DNA of 64,000 bases from Maridesulfovibrio sp. (GTDB taxonomy: Bacteria; Desulfobacterota; Desulfovibrionia; Desulfovibrionales; Desulfovibrionaceae). The stretch covers positions 1,036,501 to 1,100,500 of the forward strand of contig NZ_OY763930.1 in assembly GCF_963667685.1 (NCBI RefSeq), read 5' to 3'. Shown piece by piece: positions 28,617 through 36,559 of this stretch. The notes under the pieces are model-generated. The model made no database searches. It was not told the origin of the DNA and worked only from the letters and a program-made list of their open reading frames with translations. A program made the translations under genes and the position numbers. How positions within the stretch are numbered: position 1 is the first letter of the stretch; every line of letters starts with the position of its first letter.

Positions 28617-29912
28617 CTATGCTGCCGGAACAGTGGTATGTTTTCCGGTCATAATCTTGAGGATAACCTTATCAGTCTGAGCCATACCCACAGAACCGAG
28701 CTGGCCCACGTTATGGATGCAGGTCTCAATATCATCATCGAGAATACCATCTTTACCGGGAATGGAAATACCTTTCATGGCCAACAATGCAGAGTTGATG
28801 GCTGCTTCAACTGCGGAAGATACCTTCAGGGCGCAGGAGGTCTTTGCGCCGTCACAGATCATTCCAGCAATATCACCGAGGGTGTTTTTGATAGTACTTT
28901 CCACTTCTTTCAGTCCGCCGCCGAGGATAAGCACAATACCGCAACCGGAAGCTGTCGCTGCAAGGCTGGCCCCGCAGAGTGCGGAAAGCTTACCGAGATG
29001 ACTCTTCATATGTACTGCGGAAAGGTGGCTGAGAATCAAGGCTCTGATAAGCAGTTCTTCACTTGCATCACGGCGTCTGGCAAAAGCCAAAACAGGAAGT
29101 GTGGCTGTCAGGCCCTGATTACCGCTGCCGGAGTTGCTCATTACCGGCAACTGGATGCCTTCCATGCGAGCATCGGAAGCTGCTGCGGTAAGCTTGATAG
29201 CGTAGGAAACAATATCATCTGACCTGATACCGTCTTCAATATCCTTTGCAATGGATTTACCGACTTTGAGACCCCAATCGGAAGCAAGGCCTTCAGCGGC
29301 AACTTTTTCGTTAAGTTCCACGGCTTCAAGAATGAAGCGCAGGTCTTCCAGCGGAGCTTCGGTTGCGTATTCATAAATTTCTTTCACGGTCATGGTGCAT
29401 CCGGACTTCTCTTTATCTTCACTGAGCCACGGAGCAGAGAAAATCTCTTCACCATTTTTTTCCACCAGCACAATGGCTGCATGGGCACGTGCGATCACAC
29501 AACGGGCGGAATCTTCTCCGGCTTCAACTATCGCTTCCACATAAAGCAGTTCTTCAGTCTCAGCCAGTTCAATATGCAGACACCCGTCAGCAATAAGTTT
29601 CTTACCCGCTGCCAGTTGCCGGGCATTAAGGTCACGCAGAACTTCCAGCGCAAGGTCGGATTTACCACCGGTAACACCAACTGCAGCGGCAATGTCCAAA
29701 CCGGTCATTCCGGTACCGGGAACACCAACGCCCATGCCGTTCTTAAGCAGATTACCGCTTACTTTCACAACGACCTTTTCAGCCTCTTTACCGAGGGTTT
29801 CAGCCGCCTTGGCAGCAGCAAGAGCGATTGCGACAGGCTCTGTACACCCCAGAGCAGGAACAACTTCACGTTTGAGAATTTTTGCAAATTCAGACCATTT
29901 TTTATTGATCAT
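28617..29912 (-). CDS. L-cysteine desulfidase-family (CyuA/YhaM, UPF0597) enzyme
   Basis: A 431-residue protein of the SDH_alpha/UPF0597 family, which uses a [4Fe-4S] cluster rather than PLP to split L-cysteine to sulfide, ammonia and pyruvate, or to deaminate serine-like substrates. The three family cysteines are visible: PALGCTEPVAIALA near residue 23, ATASGCGIVLILGG and MICDGAKTSC. It is the last gene of ridA-symporter-desulfidase, which suits an enzyme releasing 2-aminoacrylate that RidA would clear. The GGAGG ribosome site lies inside the conserved end of the dispersed repeat. Substrate not proven. Confidence 0.85.
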   Translation of the reverse strand: MINKKWSEFAKILKREVVPALGCTEPVAIALAAAKAAETLGKEAEKVVVKVSGNLLKNGMGVGVPGTGMTGLDIAAAVGVTGGKSDLALEVLRDLNARQLAAGKKLIADGCLHIELAETEELLYVEAIVEAGEDSARCVIARAHAAIVLVEKNGEEIFSAPWLSEDKEKSGCTMTVKEIYEYATEAPLEDLRFILEAVELNEKVAAEGLASDWGLKVGKSIAKDIEDGIRSDDIVSYAIKLTAAASDARMEGIQLPVMSNSGSGNQGLTATLPVLAFARRRDASEELLIRALILSHLSAVHMKSHLGKLSALCGASLAATASGCGIVLILGGGLKEVESTIKNTLGDIAGMICDGAKTSCALKVSSAVEAAINSALLAMKGISIPGKDGILDDDIETCIHNVGQLGSVGMAQTDKVILKIMTGKHTTVPAA

Positions 29913-29930
29913 ACTATGATGCCTCCGGCG

Positions 29931-29993
29931 GCCCCTTCGTGTTCCAGAAAAAACTTTTGCAAAAATTTCTCCGGACTCTTCAAAACCTTTTAA
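29931..29993 (+). repeat. Dispersed intergenic repeat, copy 2
   Basis: Starts GCCTCCGGCGGCCCC, contains AAACTTTTGCAAAAATTT and ends CTCTTCAAAACCTTTTAAT. Its conserved end, read on the minus strand, supplies the GGAGG ribosome site of the desulfidase gene. Confidence 0.65.
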
Positions 29994-30082
29994 TATGGCT
30001 TCGCCGCTACAAATATTGAATTTATACTTTTTCTAAATTCCTGCGGAGCCACATGACTCCGCAGGGCAATGGAAGACCGGGC

Positions 30083-31279
30083 TTAGGATGCTCGGGCTTT
30101 ATCAAGTTCACCGTTGCGGTTGAATATACCTTCCATCATCAGAGCAAGAGCACCGTCGCCGGTTACGTTACAAGCAGTACCGAAGCTGTCCTGCAGAGCG
30201 AACACTGCCAACAGCAGGGCAACACCTGCGGGGTCAAAGCCGAGTACACCGACAACGATTCCGAGGGATGCCATAACAGTTCCGCCGGGAACACCCGGAG
30301 CGCCGATAGCAAAGATACCGAAGAGCACAATGAACAGAGCCATTGTGCCTACTGAAGGAAGGGTGCCGTAGAGCATCATGGAAATGGTCATGGCAAAGAA
30401 AGTTTCAGTCAGAACAGAACCGCAGAGGTGGATAGTTGCGCCGAGGGGAACCATGAATTCAACGGTATCCTTGCACAAAGCTTTGGACTTCCCTGCGCAT
30501 TCAAGGGAGACAGGCAGGGTTGCGGCACTGGACATGGTGCCTACCGCGGTAAGGTATGCGGGAGGATAGTGTCTGAAAACTTCAAGGGGATTTCGCTTGG
30601 AAATGATTCCAGCAAGGGTGAATAGGAAAGTCAGCCAGATGAAATGCCCGATAAGGACGATTACAATAACTTCAAGAAAAACCGGGAGCTGCTTGGTGAG
30701 ACTGCCTTCGTAAGCAAGACCTGCAAAGGTGGTTGCAATGAAGAAGGGCAGGACAGGAATAATGATGCGGCTTACAACCTGCATCATAATGCCTTCAAAT
30801 TCGCTAAGCATGCTTTCAAAGGTCTTGGCTTTAACCCAGATAGTTGCGATACCGAGTATAACTGCGGTTACCAGCGCGGTCATAACAGACATGATCGGCG
30901 GAATGGACAGCTGAAAAACAACTTCGGGAAGCTCGCGAAGACCTTCAACCTGTGTGGCGATTGAGAGATGAGGGATAAGGGCATAGCCGGCAACAGCGGC
31001 CATTGTGGCAGCACCTGCAGCAGAAAGGTAAGCGAGGCTGACGCCCACACCCAGCATCTTGGAAGCGTTATGGCCCAATCGGGTAATCGCAGGAGCGATA
31101 AAAGCCAGAATAACGAGAGGAACAGTATAGAAGATAAACTGCCCCATTACATATTTAGCTGTAACCACAACTTCAATTACCGCGTGGTTGGCAAAAAGAC
31201 CGATCACAACACCGGCCGCAATACCGATGAGCAGTTTGATGATCAGTCCGAACTCTTTGAATTTTGATCCATTAGACAT
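30083..31279 (-). CDS. DAACS-family dicarboxylate/amino acid:cation symporter
   Basis: A 398-residue inner-membrane protein with about eight hydrophobic helices and the re-entrant serine-rich and glycine-rich loops of the family (GTMSSAATLPVSLECA, GAPGVPGGTVMASLG). Family members take up glutamate, aspartate, C4-dicarboxylates, serine or threonine with Na+ or H+. Between ridA and the desulfidase-family gene, uptake of serine, threonine or cysteine is the likeliest role by context. Ribosome site GGAG; 69 bases after ridA. Confidence 0.85.
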   Translation of the reverse strand: MSNGSKFKEFGLIIKLLIGIAAGVVIGLFANHAVIEVVVTAKYVMGQFIFYTVPLVILAFIAPAITRLGHNASKMLGVGVSLAYLSAAGAATMAAVAGYALIPHLSIATQVEGLRELPEVVFQLSIPPIMSVMTALVTAVILGIATIWVKAKTFESMLSEFEGIMMQVVSRIIIPVLPFFIATTFAGLAYEGSLTKQLPVFLEVIVIVLIGHFIWLTFLFTLAGIISKRNPLEVFRHYPPAYLTAVGTMSSAATLPVSLECAGKSKALCKDTVEFMVPLGATIHLCGSVLTETFFAMTISMMLYGTLPSVGTMALFIVLFGIFAIGAPGVPGGTVMASLGIVVGVLGFDPAGVALLLAVFALQDSFGTACNVTGDGALALMMEGIFNRNGELDKARAS

Positions 31280-31348
31280 TTTTCCACTCCTTCATAAGAG
31301 CCGCAAGCGGCCCTGAAATTTCCCCCGGCAGCACCACAGCCGGATTAA

Positions 31349-31723
31349 CTATTTAGCCGCAACAGCCTCAATCTCCACAAGAGCCCCCAGAGGGAGGTTG
31401 GCTACTTCAAAGCAGCTGCGTGCGGGAAACGGTTCAGCGAAATAAGTCGCGTAAACTTCGTTGATGGCAGCGAAATCTTCGATATTCTGGATCAGCACGG
31501 TAGTTTTGACCACGTCATTCATGGTGGCGCCGGCTGCTTCGAGAACGTATTTAAGGTTATCGAGAGCCTGCTTGGCCTGTGCAGCAGGTCCTTCAGGCAT
31601 TTTTCCGGTTTCTGCATCAATAGGCAGCTGACCGGAGGTAAAAACCATATTACCTGTCTCAATTGCATGAGAGTAGCAGCCTACTGCTGCCGGGGCTTTC
31701 TCACTTACAATAACTTTCTTCAT
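31349..31723 (-). CDS. ridA: RidA-family enamine/imine deaminase
   Basis: A 124-residue enzyme of the YjgF/YER057c/UK114 family that hydrolyses reactive enamines such as 2-aminoacrylate. The signature PARSCFEVANLPLGALVEIE at the C-terminus includes the active-site Arg, and VFTSGQLPIDAETG is present near residue 32. First gene of the ridA-symporter-desulfidase unit, with an AGGAG ribosome site. Its position fits protection from enamines made by the desulfidase. Confidence 0.93.
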   Translation of the reverse strand: MKKVIVSEKAPAAVGCYSHAIETGNMVFTSGQLPIDAETGKMPEGPAAQAKQALDNLKYVLEAAGATMNDVVKTTVLIQNIEDFAAINEVYATYFAEPFPARSCFEVANLPLGALVEIEAVAAK

Positions 31724-31815
31724 TACTATCTCCTGTATGAATTCTTTTCCTTGAGTTCAAAAACAACATTCATGTTGCTACAGATTCACGTATAGCGATA
31801 AGAAAATCACACGTC

Positions 31816-31872
31816 AATAAAATTTTATTTAAACAAGAAAATTTTATTACCAAGAATTAAAAATATTTTATT
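31816..31872 (-). promoter_or_regulatory. A/T iterons upstream of ridA
   Basis: AAAATTTTATT occurs at 31819-31829 and 31838-31848, exactly 19 bp apart. The first is embedded in the perfect palindrome AATAAAATTTTATT (31816-31829). A degenerate third copy, AATATTTTATT, is at 31862-31872. The 19-bp period matches the iterons upstream of the adjacent regulator gene. Confidence 0.4.
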
Positions 31873-31929
31873 CCTAAAAGAAACGCTCAGCTTATTGCGA
31901 AATAAACAAACACAGACCTTTTATTGCTT

Positions 31930-31975
31930 AAAAACAAAAAACCGAACCAAACTCACAAGAGTTCAGTCCGGTTCA
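31930..31975 (-). terminator. Intrinsic terminator after regulator gene
   Basis: On the minus strand GAACC...AACTC-TTGT-GAGTT.GGTTC forms an interrupted stem, followed by GGTTTTTTGTTTTT. It separates the regulator at 31997 from the ridA unit. Confidence 0.75.
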
Positions 31976-31996
31976 AAATTTCTAAGACCGTAATAA

Positions 31997-32710
31997 TTAT
32001 TTATCGTTAATCTTCTGCAAATAGCGGTAAACTGTAGCTTCGGACACTGCCAGATGTCTGGCTACATCCTTGATAGCTCCCTTAAGCATGAACACTCCAC
32101 GCTCATCAAGGGTTGAAACCACATCCATTTTTTCTTCGGGAGTCATACGCTCAGGGAGGATATTCGTATCCGAGATAACCCTTACAATCAGTGATTCTGT
32201 CAGGTCTTCCATGGATTTCGGAAAAGTCTCGCAGTGCTCTTCCTCTTTGGCTGACGCTGAGTAGTCTTCTTTGCGAACACTGCGATCAAACCCCGCACAG
32301 TGGATAACTTTATTAATAAGGTCACGGGCGGCCAGCATGTCAGATGTATCCATATTCAAGCAGAGCATGCCGAGCAATTCATCTTCCGAGTCTTTGATAA
32401 AATATGTTGCTGAATGAAGGATATGACCGTTTCTGCCTTCAGTGGTGTAGCCCATCATCCAGTCCTTCTCACGGTAGACCTCATTCACCATGAACTTAAG
32501 GGCCAGATCTGTCAGCGGCGCGCCAACTCCGCGCCCGGAAATATGCTCGTTAGCAATGGCAAGGACAGAATTTTCCTTGCTGGTAGCATCGTGCAGGACG
32601 ACCTCACAATTCTCGCCCAGAAATGTTCCCAAAAATTCAACAAGAGGAATATAATTATCAATTTTTCTTGGTTTAGTACTGGATTTGGCTAGCAACAGAC
32701 TCTCCCTCAT
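31997..32710 (-). CDS. YheO/DauR-type transcriptional regulator (PAS_6 + HTH_22)
   Basis: A 237-residue regulator. The N-terminal PAS-like sensor domain (IPLVEFLGTFLGENCEVVLH, SGRGVGAPLTDLALKFM) matches YheO/DauR proteins. The C-terminal helix-turn-helix is KDVARHLAVSEATVYRYLQK. Relatives control amino-acid catabolism genes, for instance D-arginine use. Placement beside ridA, the symporter and the desulfidase suggests it controls them. Three ATAATTTTTT repeats at 19-bp steps lie directly before its start. The start could instead be a TTG four codons later, preceded by GGGAG. Confidence 0.85.
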   Translation of the reverse strand: MRESLLLAKSSTKPRKIDNYIPLVEFLGTFLGENCEVVLHDATSKENSVLAIANEHISGRGVGAPLTDLALKFMVNEVYREKDWMMGYTTEGRNGHILHSATYFIKDSEDELLGMLCLNMDTSDMLAARDLINKVIHCAGFDRSVRKEDYSASAKEEEHCETFPKSMEDLTESLIVRVISDTNILPERMTPEEKMDVVSTLDERGVFMLKGAIKDVARHLAVSEATVYRYLQKINDK

Positions 32711-32711
32711 A

Positions 32712-32760
32712 ATAATTTTTTATCAGCTCCATAATTTTTTGTACTCATGATAATTTTTTT
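32712..32760 (-). promoter_or_regulatory. Three 19-bp-spaced iterons before the YheO-type regulator
   Basis: ATAATTTTTT begins at 32712, 32731 and 32750. The exact 19-bp periodicity, about 1.8 helical turns, suggests a multi-site operator, probably autoregulatory. The last copy touches the ATG. Confidence 0.5.
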
Positions 32761-32882
32761 GTCAATCTTACTTTTGACCAAAAGCAATTTAAGCAAAATT
32801 TCACTGAAAGCTAGCACTATATTTTTATCCACACCCGTTGTATGCTTTTAATTACCTAAAAACACTAACACATCACCAAAAC

Positions 32883-33881
32883 ATGTCTATTGATAAATTT
32901 GACTTTGACGCCACTCTTTTGACCATAAACTTTGCCACCCGTCTACTGGCCATGGAGATTGACCCGGATGTACTAACAGACCGGGTAATTGAAGCATTCT
33001 GCGATGTTGGAAACTGCCATGACGCTACTCTGATCATGTATGACGATTATGACCAATTGAAAGGAATTGCCGCTTCCCTTAAGCAGCGCAGGTTCATTAT
33101 AAATGAAGAGATTCCGCTGACCAAAGCTATGGTGGAGGCTGCGCAATCTCTGAAACCGGTTGTCCGTCCAGTCTGCGATGCCTCAATCTATCCCCTGCCT
33201 TCTGAATGCTGCGACTCAAAAAACACATGCCTCTGCGTTCCGCTGGTCGGCTCCCGGGATAACGTTCGCGGGTTTGTAACCCTCTACCGCCCCAAAGAAC
33301 AACAATGGGACATTTCAGAGCTGTTCCAGTTGGGTATCATCTCCACAGTATCGGCCATCTCAATAGAAAATTCTAAACTTTTCCGCCAGACCATTGAAGA
33401 CAGCCTGACCGGGCTTTACATGCGGCGCTACCTGTTCATACGTCTGCACGAGGAAGTGCAGCGGTTCAAACGGCGCGGTGGCCCGCTTTCGGCAATCATG
33501 ATCGATATTGACCATTTCAAATCCGTGAATGATAACTTCGGCCATGCTACCGGGGATACTGTTCTGCGCACAATCGGGCAGATTCTCAACAACAACAGCC
33601 GTCAGGGTGTCGACCTGCCCTGCCGCTACGGCGGAGAAGAATTTGTAATCCTCATGCCCGGTTCAGAAAAAGAAGAGGCCGAAATAGTAGCCGAAAGGAT
33701 AAGGAACGCCTGTGCGGCAAAAGAAATTCACGCACCCGAAGGTAAAATACAGATTACTGTCAGTTGCGGGGTTGCTTCCATCAGGGAGTGCTTGGAAGCA
33801 AGCGCTGAAGAATTGCTGAGAATTGCGGACAAGAGGCTCTTCAATGCGAAGGAATCCGGACGCAACCGGGTAGCAAAATAA
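32883..33881 (+). CDS. GAF-GGDEF diguanylate cyclase
   Basis: A 332-residue cytosolic protein. A GAF-type sensor (residues ~15-165, with a CDSKNTCLCVPLVGSRDNV segment containing several Cys) precedes a GGDEF domain whose active site is RYGGEEF, so it should make cyclic di-GMP. There is no RxxD inhibitory site at the usual place. The start is set at ATG 32883 (MSIDKFDFDATLL); a TTG 45 bases upstream is possible, and neither has a clear ribosome site. It ends 8 bases from the convergent GNAT gene. Confidence 0.85.
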   Translation: MSIDKFDFDATLLTINFATRLLAMEIDPDVLTDRVIEAFCDVGNCHDATLIMYDDYDQLKGIAASLKQRRFIINEEIPLTKAMVEAAQSLKPVVRPVCDASIYPLPSECCDSKNTCLCVPLVGSRDNVRGFVTLYRPKEQQWDISELFQLGIISTVSAISIENSKLFRQTIEDSLTGLYMRRYLFIRLHEEVQRFKRRGGPLSAIMIDIDHFKSVNDNFGHATGDTVLRTIGQILNNNSRQGVDLPCRYGGEEFVILMPGSEKEEAEIVAERIRNACAAKEIHAPEGKIQITVSCGVASIRECLEASAEELLRIADKRLFNAKESGRNRVAK

Positions 33882-33889
33882 GCTAGACC

Positions 33890-34315
33890 TTAACGCTGCC
33901 AGTGCATCACAAACTCAGGCCGTCCGGTAAAATCATCTTTTCCTTCTTCAACTACTTTAAAACCATTCTTTTTATAAAATAGAACTGAAAGATCATTCTC
34001 TTTGTAAACACAAAGATTAAGACTTTCATGCGCTTCTTTTGCATGTTTCAACAGGCTTGAGCCTAAACCGCGACCCTGCTTATCCGTCATAACAAACAGG
34101 GCCGCAACGGTCTCACCCATCAGGCTCATGAATCCTGCGACCTCACCTTCATTTTCAACCACCCACGTTTCAGAGGCTGGCAAATACTCATCGCACATTG
34201 CTGCAAGATTACCTTCCCAGAATTCACGGGGAACAAAATGATGTGCTTTGATAGAGGCTTTGAGCCAGATATTACCGAGGACACCAAACTCTTCAGGGGT
34301 GGCTTTTCTAATCAC
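33890..34315 (-). CDS. GNAT-family N-acetyltransferase
   Basis: A 141-residue acyltransferase with the acetyl-CoA loop TDKQGRGLGSSLLKHAKE and the YKENDLSVLFYKKNGFKVVE motif. It resembles small YiaC/RimI-like enzymes; the substrate is unknown. It starts at a GTG that overlaps the last 8 bases of the tatD-like gene, so translation is probably coupled. Confidence 0.85.
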   Translation of the reverse strand: MIRKATPEEFGVLGNIWLKASIKAHHFVPREFWEGNLAAMCDEYLPASETWVVENEGEVAGFMSLMGETVAALFVMTDKQGRGLGSSLLKHAKEAHESLNLCVYKENDLSVLFYKKNGFKVVEEGKDDFTGRPEFVMHWQR

Positions 34316-35147
34316 TACAATCTCTTAAATTAAAAAATCTATGCGCATTATCTGAACAGACTTTCCAGAGCTCGTTCACTTCCAAACCTTTCAGCTCCGC
34401 AACCTTGGCGGCAGTAAAAACCACAAATGCAGGTTCATTACGTTTTCCGCGCCACGGTTCAGGAGTCAGGAACGGACAATCGGTTTCCAGCACCATTCGA
34501 TCCAGTGGGATTGACTTGACTGCTTCCTGCGCAACTTCATTCTTTTTATATGTTACCGGGCCGGGAATGGAGATGTACCAGCCGTGGTCTATAATACGCT
34601 TGGCAGTCTCAGTGTCACCGCCGAAACAATGCCAAAGCAGAGGCTTACCGGACCAGCCTGATTCCTCAAGAATTTCAAGAGTCCGTTCATGGGCATCACG
34701 ACTGTGGATGGCCACTGGGACTCCCAGCTCTTCCGCCAGCACAAGCTGTTTGCGGAAGACGTCTTCCTGCACGTCATAAGGCACGCTGTCCCAGTAAAAG
34801 TCCAATCCGATTTCTCCCACAGCCTTCAAACGCGGGTCAGCCTTGAAGGCCGCGCGCATGGATTCGATGTCTTCTTCTACAAATTCACCGGAATCATTGG
34901 GGTGCACGCCAAGCAGAAAAAAGACTTCCGGGTAGTCAGCAAAAAGTCCCTTGTTTTGATGGTAGGCCTGCGGTCCCAGAAAGACGTTACCAATCCTGCC
35001 CACACCGCTTTCCTTGGCCCGCTGCATGATTTCAGGCAGATCTTCGCTGAAATCTTCCAGATCCAAATGGGCATGGGTCTCCACGCCGGGAATATTGATA
35101 CCAACACTCTGGGGCAATGCTCTGTTTTTCTTTTTTTTCTTAGCCAT
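34308..35147 (-). CDS. TatD-family metal-dependent hydrolase/DNase
   Basis: A 279-residue TIM-barrel hydrolase. The metal-binding segments are ETHAHLDLEDF near the start, a Glu in AVGEIGLDFYWD, His in VAIHSRDAHERT and LLWHCFGG, and the C-terminal Asp in LETDCPFLTPEPWRG. Family members act as 3'-5' exonucleases in DNA quality control. It starts with a strongly basic AKKKKKNRALPQ tail that is longer than usual. A GNAT gene overlaps its end. Confidence 0.92.
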   Translation of the reverse strand: MAKKKKKNRALPQSVGINIPGVETHAHLDLEDFSEDLPEIMQRAKESGVGRIGNVFLGPQAYHQNKGLFADYPEVFFLLGVHPNDSGEFVEEDIESMRAAFKADPRLKAVGEIGLDFYWDSVPYDVQEDVFRKQLVLAEELGVPVAIHSRDAHERTLEILEESGWSGKPLLWHCFGGDTETAKRIIDHGWYISIPGPVTYKKNEVAQEAVKSIPLDRMVLETDCPFLTPEPWRGKRNEPAFVVFTAAKVAELKGLEVNELWKVCSDNAHRFFNLRDCSD

Positions 35148-35190
35148 GAATTATTATGATGCGCTTTACGCTTTTTGAAGAACGAATTTC

Positions 35191-35308
35191 GCCTCTGGCG
35201 GCTTAACCCCTTTTGCAAAAGGGGTTTGTTCCACTGTCTCTATCTCTAAGACTCGCGGAAGACCGCTTGCCTAAGATCCAGTGCAAGAATCCCAACAACT
35301 TTTAATAG
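35191..35308 (+). repeat. Dispersed intergenic repeat, copy 3
   Basis: Starts GCCTCTGGCGGCTTAA, contains AACCCCTTTTGCAAAAGGGGTT (near-perfect hairpin) and ends AAGAATCCCAACAACTTTTAA. A ~45-base insertion separates the hairpin from the tail compared with copies 1 and 4. Confidence 0.7.
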
Positions 35309-35358
35309 TAGCATTTGAATATTAACTACGGCGATACAATAAATATGATTCAAAGAAC

Positions 35359-36342
35359 TTAAAAACTTTCCCAAATTTCAAGAACTGTTTTTTCCTGTTC
35401 AGCCATTGTGTATGACCGGATGGTCTGTTGCCCTGCTTCTAGTCCGCTGTCAAGGATAGGTCCCGGCTCACGCCAAAGGGTGATGGCTTTTTCCAGATTG
35501 AAGGCAGCATCCAGCACATCCGAATCAGCGGACCAGAAACCATTGCCGGACCATGAAACTTCACGCAGCGGCCACCACGGCTTGAAAATTGCCCCTTCGA
35601 TCTGGCGCATATAATCCCAACCCCCGAAGCCGCTGAAACCGACCGGTATGCAACCGCACGCAAGGGACTCAAGAGGCGGCAACGGGCACCCTTCCGGGAA
35701 ACCGGAAACAAGGAAGATATGACATGACCGCAAAGTGTCGGCCACCCCCTGTGCATCCATCCCGGCAATCTCCACCCAGCGAACCTCAGCACCGGGATTG
35801 CGGGATTCAAAGATAGACTTAATCTGACTGACTAACGCCTTGTTCTTTCGCGGCATATAACCAATACGGATTTTACCGCCCGGCTTTTTCTCAGGAGGGT
35901 AAAACAACCCAGTATCAATACCCGGCCTTAAAATAGGCGAAACCTTATTCACGGTCTGCTGCATAAACCACTCAACAGGATGTGAGACAGCGAGAAAGGA
36001 TACCGGGAGACTAGCCCACGAAATACCTTCCGGCAGGGATGAAAACAGATATGCCCAGTTCTGACAGTATACGACACAGCGGGACCCGGCATTCAGACCC
36101 GGCGCCAGGCTGTTCACCCAGCCCTCAGGAACCAGCCAGAGATCATCCGAGGTAAGCTGTACCTCATCCCAGTGAACCGGATCAGGATATTCTTCAGCCA
36201 GCTGCGGCATCCAGCTGCCCTTTTCCCGCATAACAAGCTGCACATCCTTACCATGCCGGGCGAGAATGGAGGCGATCTGGCAAAAAACGGTAATCCCCCC
36301 GGTTGCTTTGCGCACCGGAGGTATGAATATATATGTTTTCAT
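35359..36342 (-). CDS. Glycosyltransferase, GT1/GT4 (GT-B) type
   Basis: A 327-residue enzyme starting at ATG 36342 (MKTYIFIPPVRKATGG), which has AAGGGAT upstream. The Rossmann start PPVRKATGGITVFCQIASIL is the acceptor-side loop. The C-terminal half has the nucleotide-sugar segment VSGFPEGCPLPPLESLACGC, which contains the conserved ExxxxPxLE-like pattern of GT-B enzymes. It probably adds sugars to lipopolysaccharide or another glycan. It lies alone between two copies of the dispersed repeat. Confidence 0.78.
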   Translation of the reverse strand: MKTYIFIPPVRKATGGITVFCQIASILARHGKDVQLVMREKGSWMPQLAEEYPDPVHWDEVQLTSDDLWLVPEGWVNSLAPGLNAGSRCVVYCQNWAYLFSSLPEGISWASLPVSFLAVSHPVEWFMQQTVNKVSPILRPGIDTGLFYPPEKKPGGKIRIGYMPRKNKALVSQIKSIFESRNPGAEVRWVEIAGMDAQGVADTLRSCHIFLVSGFPEGCPLPPLESLACGCIPVGFSGFGGWDYMRQIEGAIFKPWWPLREVSWSGNGFWSADSDVLDAAFNLEKAITLWREPGPILDSGLEAGQQTIRSYTMAEQEKTVLEIWESF

Positions 36343-36443
36343 AATTTGATATCCCTTTTGCCGGAACATACAACTGATTAACCTGATTGAAAAGTACCCG
36401 CCCCAAACGCCCCCAGATTACGCAAACAAAGCTGCGGAACCTG

Positions 36444-36514
36444 ATAAAAAATTTTGGGAGTCTTAAACCCTTTTCCCAAAAGGGTTCAAGACTCCAGACA
36501 GGGCCGCCTGAGGC
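36444..36514 (-). repeat. Dispersed intergenic repeat, copy 4 (inverted)
   Basis: Reads on the minus strand as GCCTCAGGCGGCCC, then GAACCCTTTTGGGAAAAGGGTT and AAGACTCCCAAAATTTTTTA. It is the inverted partner of copy 3 around the glycosyltransferase gene. Confidence 0.7.
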
Positions 36515-36559
36515 AAAAGCGCAATAGCGCATCATAACTATCCATGTTATCGAGACCTT

